DNA of 64,000 bases, from assembly GCF_003610295.1 (NCBI RefSeq), contig NZ_RAPV01000003.1, forward strand, positions 62,001 to 126,000, given 5' to 3'. The translations under genes were made by a program, and so were the position numbers. Below, piece after piece: positions 45,528 through 52,969 of the stretch (its first letter is position 1; every line of letters starts with the position of its first letter). The stretch comes from Paraburkholderia sp. BL23I1N1. Its GTDB lineage: Bacteria > Pseudomonadota > Gammaproteobacteria > Burkholderiales > Burkholderiaceae. The notes under the pieces are model-generated. The model saw only the letters and a program-made list of their open reading frames with translations, was not told the DNA's origin and ran no database searches.

Positions 45528-46028
45528 CTACGACGCGTGCGGCAGCGCGGCTTCGATAAACACTGCGCACAGCGCTTCCATGCCCTTCGCGTCTTCTTCG
45601 TCGAAGCGCGCGACAATCGGGCTGTCGACATCCCACACGCCGATCAGCGTGCCGTCCGGCGCAACGAGCGGCACGACGATTTCCGATTGCGACGCCGAAT
45701 CACAGGCGATATGACCGGGGAATTCATGCACGTCGCGCACCACTTGCGTCTGACGAGTCTGCGCAGCCGTGCCGCACACGCCCTTACCGAGCGCGATGCG
45801 CACGCAAGCGGGCTTGCCCTGGAACGGCCCGACCACCAGTTCGCGGCCATCGTGGAAGTAAAAACCGGCCCAATTCAGATCGCTCAGGGAATGAAACACG
45901 AACGCGGAGAAATTCGCGGCGTTGGCGACCCAGTCGGTTTCGTCGGCGAGCAGCGCGCGTGCCTGAGCGACCAGCTCTTCGTATTGCGCGGCTTTGGGGA
46001 GATGCGAGGCGGAGGAGACTTCGAACAT
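45528..46028 (-). CDS. msrC: Free methionine-(R)-sulfoxide reductase, GAF domain
   Basis: This 166-residue GAF protein repairs free methionine-R-sulfoxide with thioredoxin. Three cysteines (75, 85 and 109) have the same 10- and 24-residue spacing as Cys84, Cys94 and Cys118 of the E. coli enzyme. Conserved blocks are DLNWAGFYFHDGRELVVGPF, ACVRIALGKGVCGTAA and HIACDSASQSEIVVPLV. It lies alone, 173 bases from the Rieske gene. Confidence 0.93.
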   Translation of the reverse strand: MFEVSSASHLPKAAQYEELVAQARALLADETDWVANAANFSAFVFHSLSDLNWAGFYFHDGRELVVGPFQGKPACVRIALGKGVCGTAAQTRQTQVVRDVHEFPGHIACDSASQSEIVVPLVAPDGTLIGVWDVDSPIVARFDEEDAKGMEALCAVFIEAALPHAS

Positions 46029-46205
46029 GACGGCGTCCGTGATGAAAGCGGAAAGAGGAACTGCGAGGCATGCAGTTTAAAGCAAGCCGCCGCTTCCTTC
46101 ACGGCGCTGCGCGTTGCGCTTCCCGCCCTCTTTCCGTCCGCCCTACGTGCGTCCTGACGGCATTGTCCAGACGTTAGCCCGGTGAACAACGCCATGCGTC
46201 AAGCG

Positions 46206-46628
46206 TTATTCCACGCCGACGATTACGCTCGATGCCTTGAAAATCGCCGTCGCCGCTTTGCCGCTTGCAAGACCAAGGCGCTCGACGCTTTCATTGGTGA
46301 TGATCGCGGCAATCTGCGCGCCGCCCGCACTGATGGTCACTTCCGAATTCACCGCGCCCCTGGTGACGGCCGACACGGTGCCGGCGATGCAGTTGCGTGC
46401 CGACACCTGGCTCTTCGTCCCGTCGACCATCACGATCACCGACGACGCCTTGACCAGCGCGAATGCCTTCTTGCCGGCGGCGAGGCCGAGCGACGTCGCG
46501 CTGCCGTGCGTAATGATCGCCACGATCTCGAGCCCGTCCTGGGTGCGCAACGTGACTTCGTCGTTCACTGCGCCGTGTTTGACTTCGGCGACTTCGCCGG
46601 TAAATTGATTGCGTGCGCTGGTTTGCAT
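46206..46628 (-). CDS. Molbindin, tandem TOBE/Mop domains
   Basis: The 140-residue protein is two Mop/TOBE repeats: residues about 4-70 (SARNQFTGEVAEVKHGAVND, ITHGSATSLGLAAGKKAFAL, VKASSVIVMV) and about 74-139 (SARNCIAGTVSAVTRGAVNS, ITNESVERLGLASGKAATAI, FKASSVIVGV). This is the ModG/MopII form that assembles into a ring and stores molybdate or tungstate in the cytoplasm. AGGAGAAAACC precedes the ATG at 46628. No mod transport genes adjoin it. Confidence 0.92.
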   Translation of the reverse strand: MQTSARNQFTGEVAEVKHGAVNDEVTLRTQDGLEIVAIITHGSATSLGLAAGKKAFALVKASSVIVMVDGTKSQVSARNCIAGTVSAVTRGAVNSEVTISAGGAQIAAIITNESVERLGLASGKAATAIFKASSVIVGVE

Positions 46629-46998
46629 GGTTTTCTCCTGGTTGTGGGGCCTCGTGAAAGACGATTCGAGGCGATGTGTCGAGTGTAACGAGGCGTCCGG
46701 CCTGAGCGGCCGCTTGTGCGTGAAGTGCGGTATCGCACAGCCGCTATTGACGATTCGAATTCCAATGAAAACACACAACCATTGTGTAAATACACTCATA
46801 ACATCGTAAATGCATAAGGCAAGCAATTGCCTTCATGCCGTCGCCATGTCGTGAAAAGCGGCGCTCATGCGCGCGAGGCGCCGGTAAGCGTGAGAAAGCC
46901 CCGCTCGCTCGTTCCACCTCAATGCGGCAGGCATCCAACGCCTGGTCCGTCCCGCGACACCGTATCATCGTGCCCTCGGACCACCACTGTCGAAGCCT
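46629..46998. other. Divergent region between molbindin and NlpC/P60 genes
   Basis: On the minus strand, a TTGCCT -35 (near 46822-46817) and TATGAG -10 (46800-46795) are 16 bases apart and may drive the molbindin gene. Immediately downstream is the perfect inverted repeat GTGTA-AA-TACAC (46784-46795), a candidate operator. It does not match the ModE consensus that I know. No other gene is seen in this stretch. Confidence 0.4.
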
Positions 46999-48666
46999 AT
47001 GCCTGTCGCCGTCCCGTCCCGCCCTGCCGCACGCTTTGCTGCACGTATTGCTGCACAACTCGCCGCCCGGTTGCCGCGCGCCCGCCGCGCCGCCACATTC
47101 TGCGCGGCCCTCGCAGCCGCAGCGACCCTCGCCGCCTGCAGCAATCCGTCGCCGACGCGCGAAGCCCACGCGAGTGTCGACACGATCGCCCTATTCCCGA
47201 TCGGCAATTACGACCAGAACGTCGACCACTGGCTTGAACCGGACAGTCCCGGCTACGACCAGCCGTTCCTGAGCCCCGCGGATCAGCAGGCGCACTTCAG
47301 CGCCCTCTACGCGCGCTATTTCGGCACCGGCACAACGGCGCCGTCGCCATGGAATTCCGCCTACGTGGCGATGCGCGTCTACCGTCAGCAAGGCGCGGAC
47401 ATTGTCGCGCTGCAGCAGCGCCGCATCGACAAATTCGACAACACCGGTAAAAGCGGCGCGGCGCTCGGCTATGGCGAGAATTTCCGGCCACACGACAAGG
47501 CGTGGATCGACGCCATCGCGCAAAACATGGAGATCGGCCAGTTCACGCGGGCGGCCATCTACAAACCCGAACGCCGCGCGATCGCCACCAGCAATCTGAT
47601 GGTGCGCGAACTGCCGACCATGGACCCGTCGTTCTACGACCGCCATCTGGCCGGCGAAGGCTATCCGTTCGACAACCTGCAGATTTCGGCGGTGCGCCCC
47701 GGCACGCCGCTGTATGTCCTGGGTAGCAGCGCTGACGGCGCGTGGCGCTACGTGCAGACGCCGGACGTGCAAGGCTGGGTGCGCAGCGACGGCGTCGGCC
47801 TGACCGACGACGCCTTCGTCGACACGTGGCGCGCCGCCACCGCGAAGTCGCTGGGCGCGGTAACGGTCGCCTCGGCGCCGGTGCGCGACAGCCGCGGCGT
47901 GTTCCGCTTCGACGCGCCCGCCGGCACGCTGCTGCCGCTCGCCCCCGAGAACGCCGCGCGGCCGGCAGCACCGGCAAACAAAACCGCAAGCGCAGACGCC
48001 CTCGTTGCCCGCAAACTCCTGGTCCCGGCCCGCGACGTGGACGGCAAGGCGATCATCCGCACCGCCCAACTGAGCGATACGCAGATCGCCCCGATGCCGC
48101 TCGCCGCCACCCCGCGACACCTGGCGATGCTGATGAAAACGCTGATCGGGCGGCCGTACGGCTGGGGCAATAGCGGCCTTTACAACGACTGTTCTTCGGA
48201 ACTGCAAAGCATTTTCGCGACGTTCGGCGTGTGGCTGCCGCGCCATTCGTCGACACAGATGAGCGCCGGACGCATGATCGATCTGTCCGCGTCGACGCCG
48301 GCGCAACGGCTCGACTACCTCGCCCAGCATGGCGAACCGTTGCGCACGCTGATTTACATCGGAGGCCATGTGATGCTGTACATCGGCAACACGACCGGCA
48401 ACGGCACCGCGGTGCCGGTCGTCTACCAGGACGTATGGGGCTTACGTCCGGCCGACAATAGCCGGCGCGCGGTGATCGGCGGCTCGGTGATCCTGCCGCT
48501 GTCCGAACACATACCGGAAGACGCGACGTTGCAATCGCTCGCCGGGACCCCGACGTTCCAGATCAGCATTCTCGGTGCGCCGGGCGGCGCAGCGGCAGCG
48601 CCTTCCACACCGTCGGCGCCCGGTACACCCGCCACTCCGCCGGACGACGACAATCCAGCCGGTTGA
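46999..48666 (+). CDS. NlpC/P60 peptidase lipoprotein with SH3 domain
   Basis: The 555-residue lipoprotein has an Arg-rich N-terminus, a signal peptide and lipobox LAAC with Cys47. A stabilising N-terminal region is followed by a bacterial SH3 domain around residues 185-275. The NlpC/P60 cysteine peptidase has Cys398 in YNDCSSELQ and His457 in YIGGHVMLYIG. The C-terminal tail is Ala/Pro-rich. Such enzymes cleave gamma-D-Glu-diaminopimelate bonds in peptidoglycan or recycled muropeptides. It would be anchored to the envelope. The start ATG at 46999 lacks a strong ribosome site. Confidence 0.88.
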   Translation: MPVAVPSRPAARFAARIAAQLAARLPRARRAATFCAALAAAATLAACSNPSPTREAHASVDTIALFPIGNYDQNVDHWLEPDSPGYDQPFLSPADQQAHFSALYARYFGTGTTAPSPWNSAYVAMRVYRQQGADIVALQQRRIDKFDNTGKSGAALGYGENFRPHDKAWIDAIAQNMEIGQFTRAAIYKPERRAIATSNLMVRELPTMDPSFYDRHLAGEGYPFDNLQISAVRPGTPLYVLGSSADGAWRYVQTPDVQGWVRSDGVGLTDDAFVDTWRAATAKSLGAVTVASAPVRDSRGVFRFDAPAGTLLPLAPENAARPAAPANKTASADALVARKLLVPARDVDGKAIIRTAQLSDTQIAPMPLAATPRHLAMLMKTLIGRPYGWGNSGLYNDCSSELQSIFATFGVWLPRHSSTQMSAGRMIDLSASTPAQRLDYLAQHGEPLRTLIYIGGHVMLYIGNTTGNGTAVPVVYQDVWGLRPADNSRRAVIGGSVILPLSEHIPEDATLQSLAGTPTFQISILGAPGGAAAAPSTPSAPGTPATPPDDDNPAG

Positions 48667-48819
48667 ACCTGCTCGCCGGCCCACACCGCACGGCCGTGCT
48701 TAAAAATATTTTTCCCGGAGTGTCGATTCGGAGGGGGTGTACTCGTCGTAACGTTGAAGGCCTGGCTCACCCAGTCAGTCTTTCAACTCACGAACCTGTT
48801 ACTTCAAGGAGTCGCCGTC

Positions 48820-49296
48820 ATGTCCAGCCCCGCTGTCAAACCGATCCCGGACGGGATGCACTCGCTGATCCCGTATCTGATTTGCGCCAACGCCGCGGAC
48901 GCCATCGCGTTCTACACCAAGGCTTTCAACGCCGTCGAGCAATACCGCCTGCCCGGGCCGGGTGGCAAAGTGATGCACGCCAGCCTGAAGATCGGCGACT
49001 CCGTGCTGATGCTGACCGACGAATGGCCCGACCACAACGCGCTGGGCCCGAACGCGCTGAAAGGCACGCCGGTCACGATTCATCACTACGTGGAAGATGT
49101 CGACGCCAGTTTCAAGCAGGCCGTCGAGGCCGGCGCGACCGTCGTCATGCCGCTTGCCGACATGTTCTGGGGCGACCGCTACGGCCAGTTGAAGGACCCG
49201 TTCGGCCATTGCTGGTCGCTCGCCACGCACAAGCGCGACCTGACCCCGGAACAGATTCAGCAGGGTATGCAGAATATGGAGTGCGGCCAGAAATAA
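48820..49296 (+). CDS. VOC family (PhnB/glyoxalase-like) protein
   Basis: A 158-residue vicinal-oxygen-chelate protein starting with a short linker, then LIPYLICANAADAIAFYTKA (beta-alpha-beta unit), GGKVMHASLKIGDSVLMLTD and the second half VTIHHYVEDVDASFKQAVEA, ending with FWGDRYGQLKDPFGHCWSLA. This is the PhnB-like subgroup of uncharacterised dimeric enzymes. AAGGAG lies ten bases before the ATG at 48820. A second VOC gene follows 31 bases later. Confidence 0.88.
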   Translation: MSSPAVKPIPDGMHSLIPYLICANAADAIAFYTKAFNAVEQYRLPGPGGKVMHASLKIGDSVLMLTDEWPDHNALGPNALKGTPVTIHHYVEDVDASFKQAVEAGATVVMPLADMFWGDRYGQLKDPFGHCWSLATHKRDLTPEQIQQGMQNMECGQK

Positions 49297-49327
49297 GCCG
49301 CGCGCCCATCCAGGACGAGGAGGTCGT

Positions 49328-49813
49328 ATGCAAAAGATTGCGCCATGCCTGTGGTTCGACGGTAACGCGGAAGAAGCCGCACGCTTCTACACGTCGGTGT
49401 TTTCGAATTCCCGCATTGCCACCTCGATGCATTACACGGACGCCGGCCCCGGGCCGGAAGGCCGCGTGCTGGCCATCACGTTCGAGCTCGAAGGTCAGGA
49501 GTTCATGGCCTTGAACGGTGGCCCGCAATACACCTTCTCGCCCGCTATCTCGCTGTTCGTGCACTGCGCGTCGCAACAGGAAATCGATAGCTATTGGGCA
49601 AAACTCTCCGACGGCGGCACGCCGTGGCAATGCGGCTGGATTCAGGACAAGTTCGGCGTTTCGTGGCAGATCGTGCCGGACGTACTCGGCCAGATGCTGC
49701 GCGATCCTGATACCGCGAAAGCGAGCCGCGTGATGCAAGCCATGATGAAAATGGTCAAGCTCGATATCGCATTGCTCGAACAGGCTTACCGGGGTGGTCG
49801 ACGAGAACTTTGA
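49328..49813 (+). CDS. VOC family protein, PhnB / 3-demethylubiquinone methyltransferase-like
   Basis: The 161-residue protein begins KIAPCLWFDGNAEEAARFYT, has GRVLAITFELEGQEFMALNG and FTFSPAISLFVHC, and ends GWIQDKFGVSWQIVPDVLGQ, the usual pattern of this subgroup. Despite the family name it has no methyltransferase motif. GAGGAGG precedes the ATG. Its tandem place behind another VOC gene suggests related substrates, which are unknown. Confidence 0.88.
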   Translation: MQKIAPCLWFDGNAEEAARFYTSVFSNSRIATSMHYTDAGPGPEGRVLAITFELEGQEFMALNGGPQYTFSPAISLFVHCASQQEIDSYWAKLSDGGTPWQCGWIQDKFGVSWQIVPDVLGQMLRDPDTAKASRVMQAMMKMVKLDIALLEQAYRGGRREL

Positions 49814-49876
49814 TAGGATCGGTCTCGACCCATGAATCGGCCCATAAATTGGCCAATAAGCGGCGGGACATGAACG

Positions 49877-51085
49877 GTGCGCGTCAACCATCAGGCTTTT
49901 TTCTGCTCGCTGTTTGTCGCGCGTCTGGCCGATCAGGTCCTGCTGTTCCTCGTCCCGCTCGTCGTGTTTCAGACGACACACCAGGTATCGTGGTCGGGTC
50001 TCGCGTTCTTTATCGAAACGCTGCCGCGCTACCTGGTCTTTCCTTTCTTCGGCGCCTTGTGCGACCGCATTTCACCTCTGCGGCTGATGCGGATCAGTCA
50101 GACCGTGCGCGCGCTGGTGTGTTTCGGCGGCGTATTCGCTTACGTGCTGTTTGGCGGCATCGGCTGGCTGATCGCGCTGTCGGCGTTGTGCGGTGTGCTG
50201 ACGAGCCAAGGGCTGGTCGCACGCGAAGTGATGCTGCCGCAAATCTTCAGCACGCAACAATTCCAGCGTGTGCTCGCCTATTCGCAGTTGGCCGACCAAT
50301 TGGGCTTCGTACTGGGCCCGATGCTAGCCGCGCTGTTGCTCGGCATGTGGCGCTGGGAGTGGGTGGTCGGCGCAACCGGCGCGCTGTTTCTCTTTGCCGA
50401 TGCGGCGCTGCTGCTGTGGCAACACACTAGCGGCTTCCGCGCTAGTGAGCCGCCTCCCGCCGCGCCAGGTCACTGGACGATGCCCCTGCGCATCGCGCTG
50501 CGCCACGTGCTGCTGTTACCCGGCCTGAAAAAAGTCGTGCTGCTTGCCGCCGCCGAAAATCTGGTGATCGGCGTGACCCTCGCGACATCCGCCGCGATGG
50601 TAACCGGATTTCACGCGCAATCGAACCGCTACTACGCCGGCCTGCAGACCGCCGGCGCCGTGGCCACGGTGTTGATTCTTTTGACGATCGCACGGAACGC
50701 CTGGCCTGCGCAAACACTCGGCCGGGTCGCGTTCATTTCCATCTGTGCCGGTGGCGTGATCGCCGGTGCGAGCGCTGCGCCCTGGGGCTATGCGCTCGGC
50801 TTTCTGCTGATTGTCGGTTTCGACAAGATGTTCAACGTCTACATCCGCAGTGCACGGCAGAAAATCATTCCGCCCGAAGACTACGGCAAGACGACCGGCG
50901 TCGTGATCCTGTTGAACAACATGACGCAACCGCTCGCCGGTTTGCTGGTTGGCGTGTTTTCCTCACGAGCGCGAACCGGCTTGCTGATCGTGGCGCTTGC
51001 GGTGGCGATGGGTTGCATCGGCGTGGCGGTGTCGGTCGGCTCGGCGCTGTTGCGGCGCAAGCGCGCGCTGGCGCTTGGGGAATGA
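49877..51085 (+). CDS. MFS transporter
   Basis: This 402-residue protein has eleven or twelve hydrophobic helices and the typical major-facilitator loop after helix 2 (FFGALCDRISPLRLMR). It resembles the EntS-like MFS_3 subgroup of exporters. The best start is the GTG at 49877, with GGCGGGA upstream; there is no in-frame ATG near the N-terminus that keeps helix 1. It is about 60 bases after the second VOC gene and may share its transcript. The substrate is unknown. Confidence 0.85.
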   Translation: MRVNHQAFFCSLFVARLADQVLLFLVPLVVFQTTHQVSWSGLAFFIETLPRYLVFPFFGALCDRISPLRLMRISQTVRALVCFGGVFAYVLFGGIGWLIALSALCGVLTSQGLVAREVMLPQIFSTQQFQRVLAYSQLADQLGFVLGPMLAALLLGMWRWEWVVGATGALFLFADAALLLWQHTSGFRASEPPPAAPGHWTMPLRIALRHVLLLPGLKKVVLLAAAENLVIGVTLATSAAMVTGFHAQSNRYYAGLQTAGAVATVLILLTIARNAWPAQTLGRVAFISICAGGVIAGASAAPWGYALGFLLIVGFDKMFNVYIRSARQKIIPPEDYGKTTGVVILLNNMTQPLAGLLVGVFSSRARTGLLIVALAVAMGCIGVAVSVGSALLRRKRALALGE

Positions 51086-51169
51086 CGGCGCGCGCATGCC
51101 TCGGCTGAAGGCCGTCAATACCATTGCGCGGTTTGCAGCACCCGCATCGACCAAAGTTTTAATCGCGCG

Positions 51170-51194
51170 AATGTCAATCAGGACGATTGACATT
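51170..51194. repeat. Perfect 10-bp inverted repeat upstream of the pilus operon
   Basis: AATGTCAATC (51170-51179) and GATTGACATT (51185-51194) are exact inverted copies around five bases. The lack of a U tract and the 5-base spacing favour a dimeric regulator site over a terminator, but the end of the MFS gene is only 85 bases away. Confidence 0.65.
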
Positions 51195-51400
51195 AAATAA
51201 ATCATTCGGCGCGCATAATAATACACATCTTCACCTCAATAAAAATTCAAAAAAAATTCATCGTCATTAGAAAAAACTACCTGAATTAAGTATTTTCCCG
51301 AATCCACATGCAGAAACAATTTCCCAATTCATCCCTACTCTCATGCCCACGTATCGCAGGCTGCATCCGGCATTCCGAAATATTTACTCAACGCAAGAAT

Positions 51401-51430
51401 TTGTATTACAAAGAAAGTCTGGTGTAGACT
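51401..51430 (+). promoter_or_regulatory. Candidate promoter of the pilus operon
   Basis: TTGTAT (51401-51406) and TAGACT (51425-51430) are separated by 18 bases. The leader to the first pilus gene would be about 140 bases. Other A/T-rich sequences nearby could also serve, so this is tentative. Confidence 0.35.
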
Positions 51431-51577
51431 AAATTTCATCCAATGCGTCGGCTCTCACATAACGCGATTACGTCACCCCGAAATATCCATTGAATTGAAC
51501 CACTATCCGGCTGATGCAATTTCAAATTGCCCGCGCAATTGGAAAGTCCGCGTCCTGTCGGCTTGCGAGGTCTCGAT

Positions 51578-52102
51578 ATGAAAAAAAAACTGCTGTCGTC
51601 CAGCCTCATCGTCGCCTTGATGTTCGGCTTGCCTCTACAGCTCGCGCGGGCTGCCACCTATTCGAACGGCACCGCCGTCGCCACCTTCAATGTCACGCTG
51701 ACGTTGAACGCCAACTGCTCGATTAGCGCCAACCCGCTGAACTTCGGCAGCAACGGGGTGCTCGGCACCGCGATCAACCAGCAGACCACCGTCGCTGTAA
51801 CCTGCACCAACACCACGCCGTACAACGTCGGGCTCGACGCCGGCACGGTCACCGGCTCCACGGTGACGAGCCGCCTGATGGCCGGCACGGCCACCGGCAA
51901 TACCGCCACCACCGTCGGGTTCCAGCTGTATCAGGACGCCGGCCACACGGCCTTGTGGGGCAATACGCAGGGCACCAACACGGCGAGCGGCACCGGTACG
52001 GGCTCGGCACAATCGATTGTCGTGTACGGCCAGGTGCCGGCGCAGTCCACCCCAAAACCTGATACCTATCAGACCACCGTTACAGCGACGGTCTACTTTT
52101 GA
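51578..52102 (+). CDS. Spore-coat-U domain pilin, major subunit of a Csu-like pilus
   Basis: The 174-residue secreted protein has a signal peptide (MKKKLLSSSLIVALMFGLPL then QLARA) and one SCPU domain. That domain has FNVTLTLNANCSISANPLNF, TTVAVTCTNTTPYNVGLDAG with the paired cysteines, QLYQDAGHTALWGNT and VYGQVPAQSTPKPDTYQTTV. In archaic chaperone-usher pili these subunits polymerise into a thin fibre. GAGG lies before the ATG at 51578. First gene of a four-gene operon. Confidence 0.9.
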   Translation: MKKKLLSSSLIVALMFGLPLQLARAATYSNGTAVATFNVTLTLNANCSISANPLNFGSNGVLGTAINQQTTVAVTCTNTTPYNVGLDAGTVTGSTVTSRLMAGTATGNTATTVGFQLYQDAGHTALWGNTQGTNTASGTGTGSAQSIVVYGQVPAQSTPKPDTYQTTVTATVYF

Positions 52103-52134
52103 CGCGGTACGCCAGCACGCACGTCGCGAGCGCC

Positions 52135-52860
52135 ATGAGCGCGCCTCGCCGGCTACTGACGGCAAGCGCATTCGCATGGTGTCTGACGGCATCGCTCACG
52201 CAAGCCGCGACGCTGCAAATCTCGCCGGTGATGGTCGATATGTCCGCGGACGCGAATGCGACCGGCATCACGCTGAAGAACCCCGGCGAGACACCGCTGT
52301 TTGGCCAGGTGCGCGTGTTCCGCTGGGATCAGGCAAGCGGCGAAGACACGCTCACGCCCACTCAGGACCTGGTGGCAAGCCCACCGCTGATCCAGATCGC
52401 CGCGCATGCCGATCAGCTGGTGCGGCTGGTGCGCTCGACGCCTCAGCCGTCGAACGCCGAGCAGGGCTATCGCGTATTGATCGACGAGTTGCCCGAACCC
52501 GATGCCGCGCCCACTAGCGGCGTGACGATCCGCCTGCGCTACTCGGTGCCGGTGTTCGTCGAGCCGCCCGTCGACATCGGCCAGCCGAAACTGTCCTGGC
52601 GTCTGTCACGCGGCGCGCAAAGCTGGATGCTGCAAGTCGACAACGCAGGCAAAAAGCGCGCGCAGATCGCCGCCGTGCAATTGATCGACAACGCAGGCAA
52701 CGTCTACGTGATCAACAAAGGACTGCTTGGCTACGCGCTGGCTGGCCGCGAGCGGCACTGGCCGGTCACGCTGCCGGACAACGCCGCCCGGAACGGTCCG
52801 CTCAAGGTGCGCGCCGCGGTCAACTCGCTGCCGGCTGAGGCGACGGTGAATGTCGAGTGA
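52135..52860 (+). CDS. Periplasmic pilus-assembly chaperone (CsuC type)
   Basis: A 241-residue PapD-like chaperone: signal peptide MSAPRRLLTASAFAWCLTAS, then an immunoglobulin domain with LQISPVMVDMSADANATGIT and LKNPGETPLFGQVRVFRW, the edge-strand region QGYRVLIDELP, and a second domain with PKLSWRLSR. It caps pilin subunits by donor-strand complementation. I prefer the ATG at 52135, which gives a clean signal peptide; a TTG at 52099 overlaps the previous stop and would add twelve residues. Confidence 0.88.
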   Translation: MSAPRRLLTASAFAWCLTASLTQAATLQISPVMVDMSADANATGITLKNPGETPLFGQVRVFRWDQASGEDTLTPTQDLVASPPLIQIAAHADQLVRLVRSTPQPSNAEQGYRVLIDELPEPDAAPTSGVTIRLRYSVPVFVEPPVDIGQPKLSWRLSRGAQSWMLQVDNAGKKRAQIAAVQLIDNAGNVYVINKGLLGYALAGRERHWPVTLPDNAARNGPLKVRAAVNSLPAEATVNVE

Positions 52861-52969
52861 GCACACGCGGGGGTCAGGGCCGACCTGCGTGCTGACGACA
52901 GGCACGCAAGGCCGCCCCTGATCGAGCCTGGAACACCGGGAACGGACACGATGCACCGCCAAGCAATCG

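Larger units (their letters stand above)
51086..51577. other. AT-rich control region upstream of the pilus operon
   Basis: This 492-base stretch is clearly richer in A+T than anything around it, with runs of A such as at 51246-51260. It contains a perfect inverted repeat (51170-51194) and a candidate promoter (51401-51430), both listed separately. No gene is seen. Such A/T-rich leaders before pilus operons are common H-NS targets. Confidence 0.55.
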
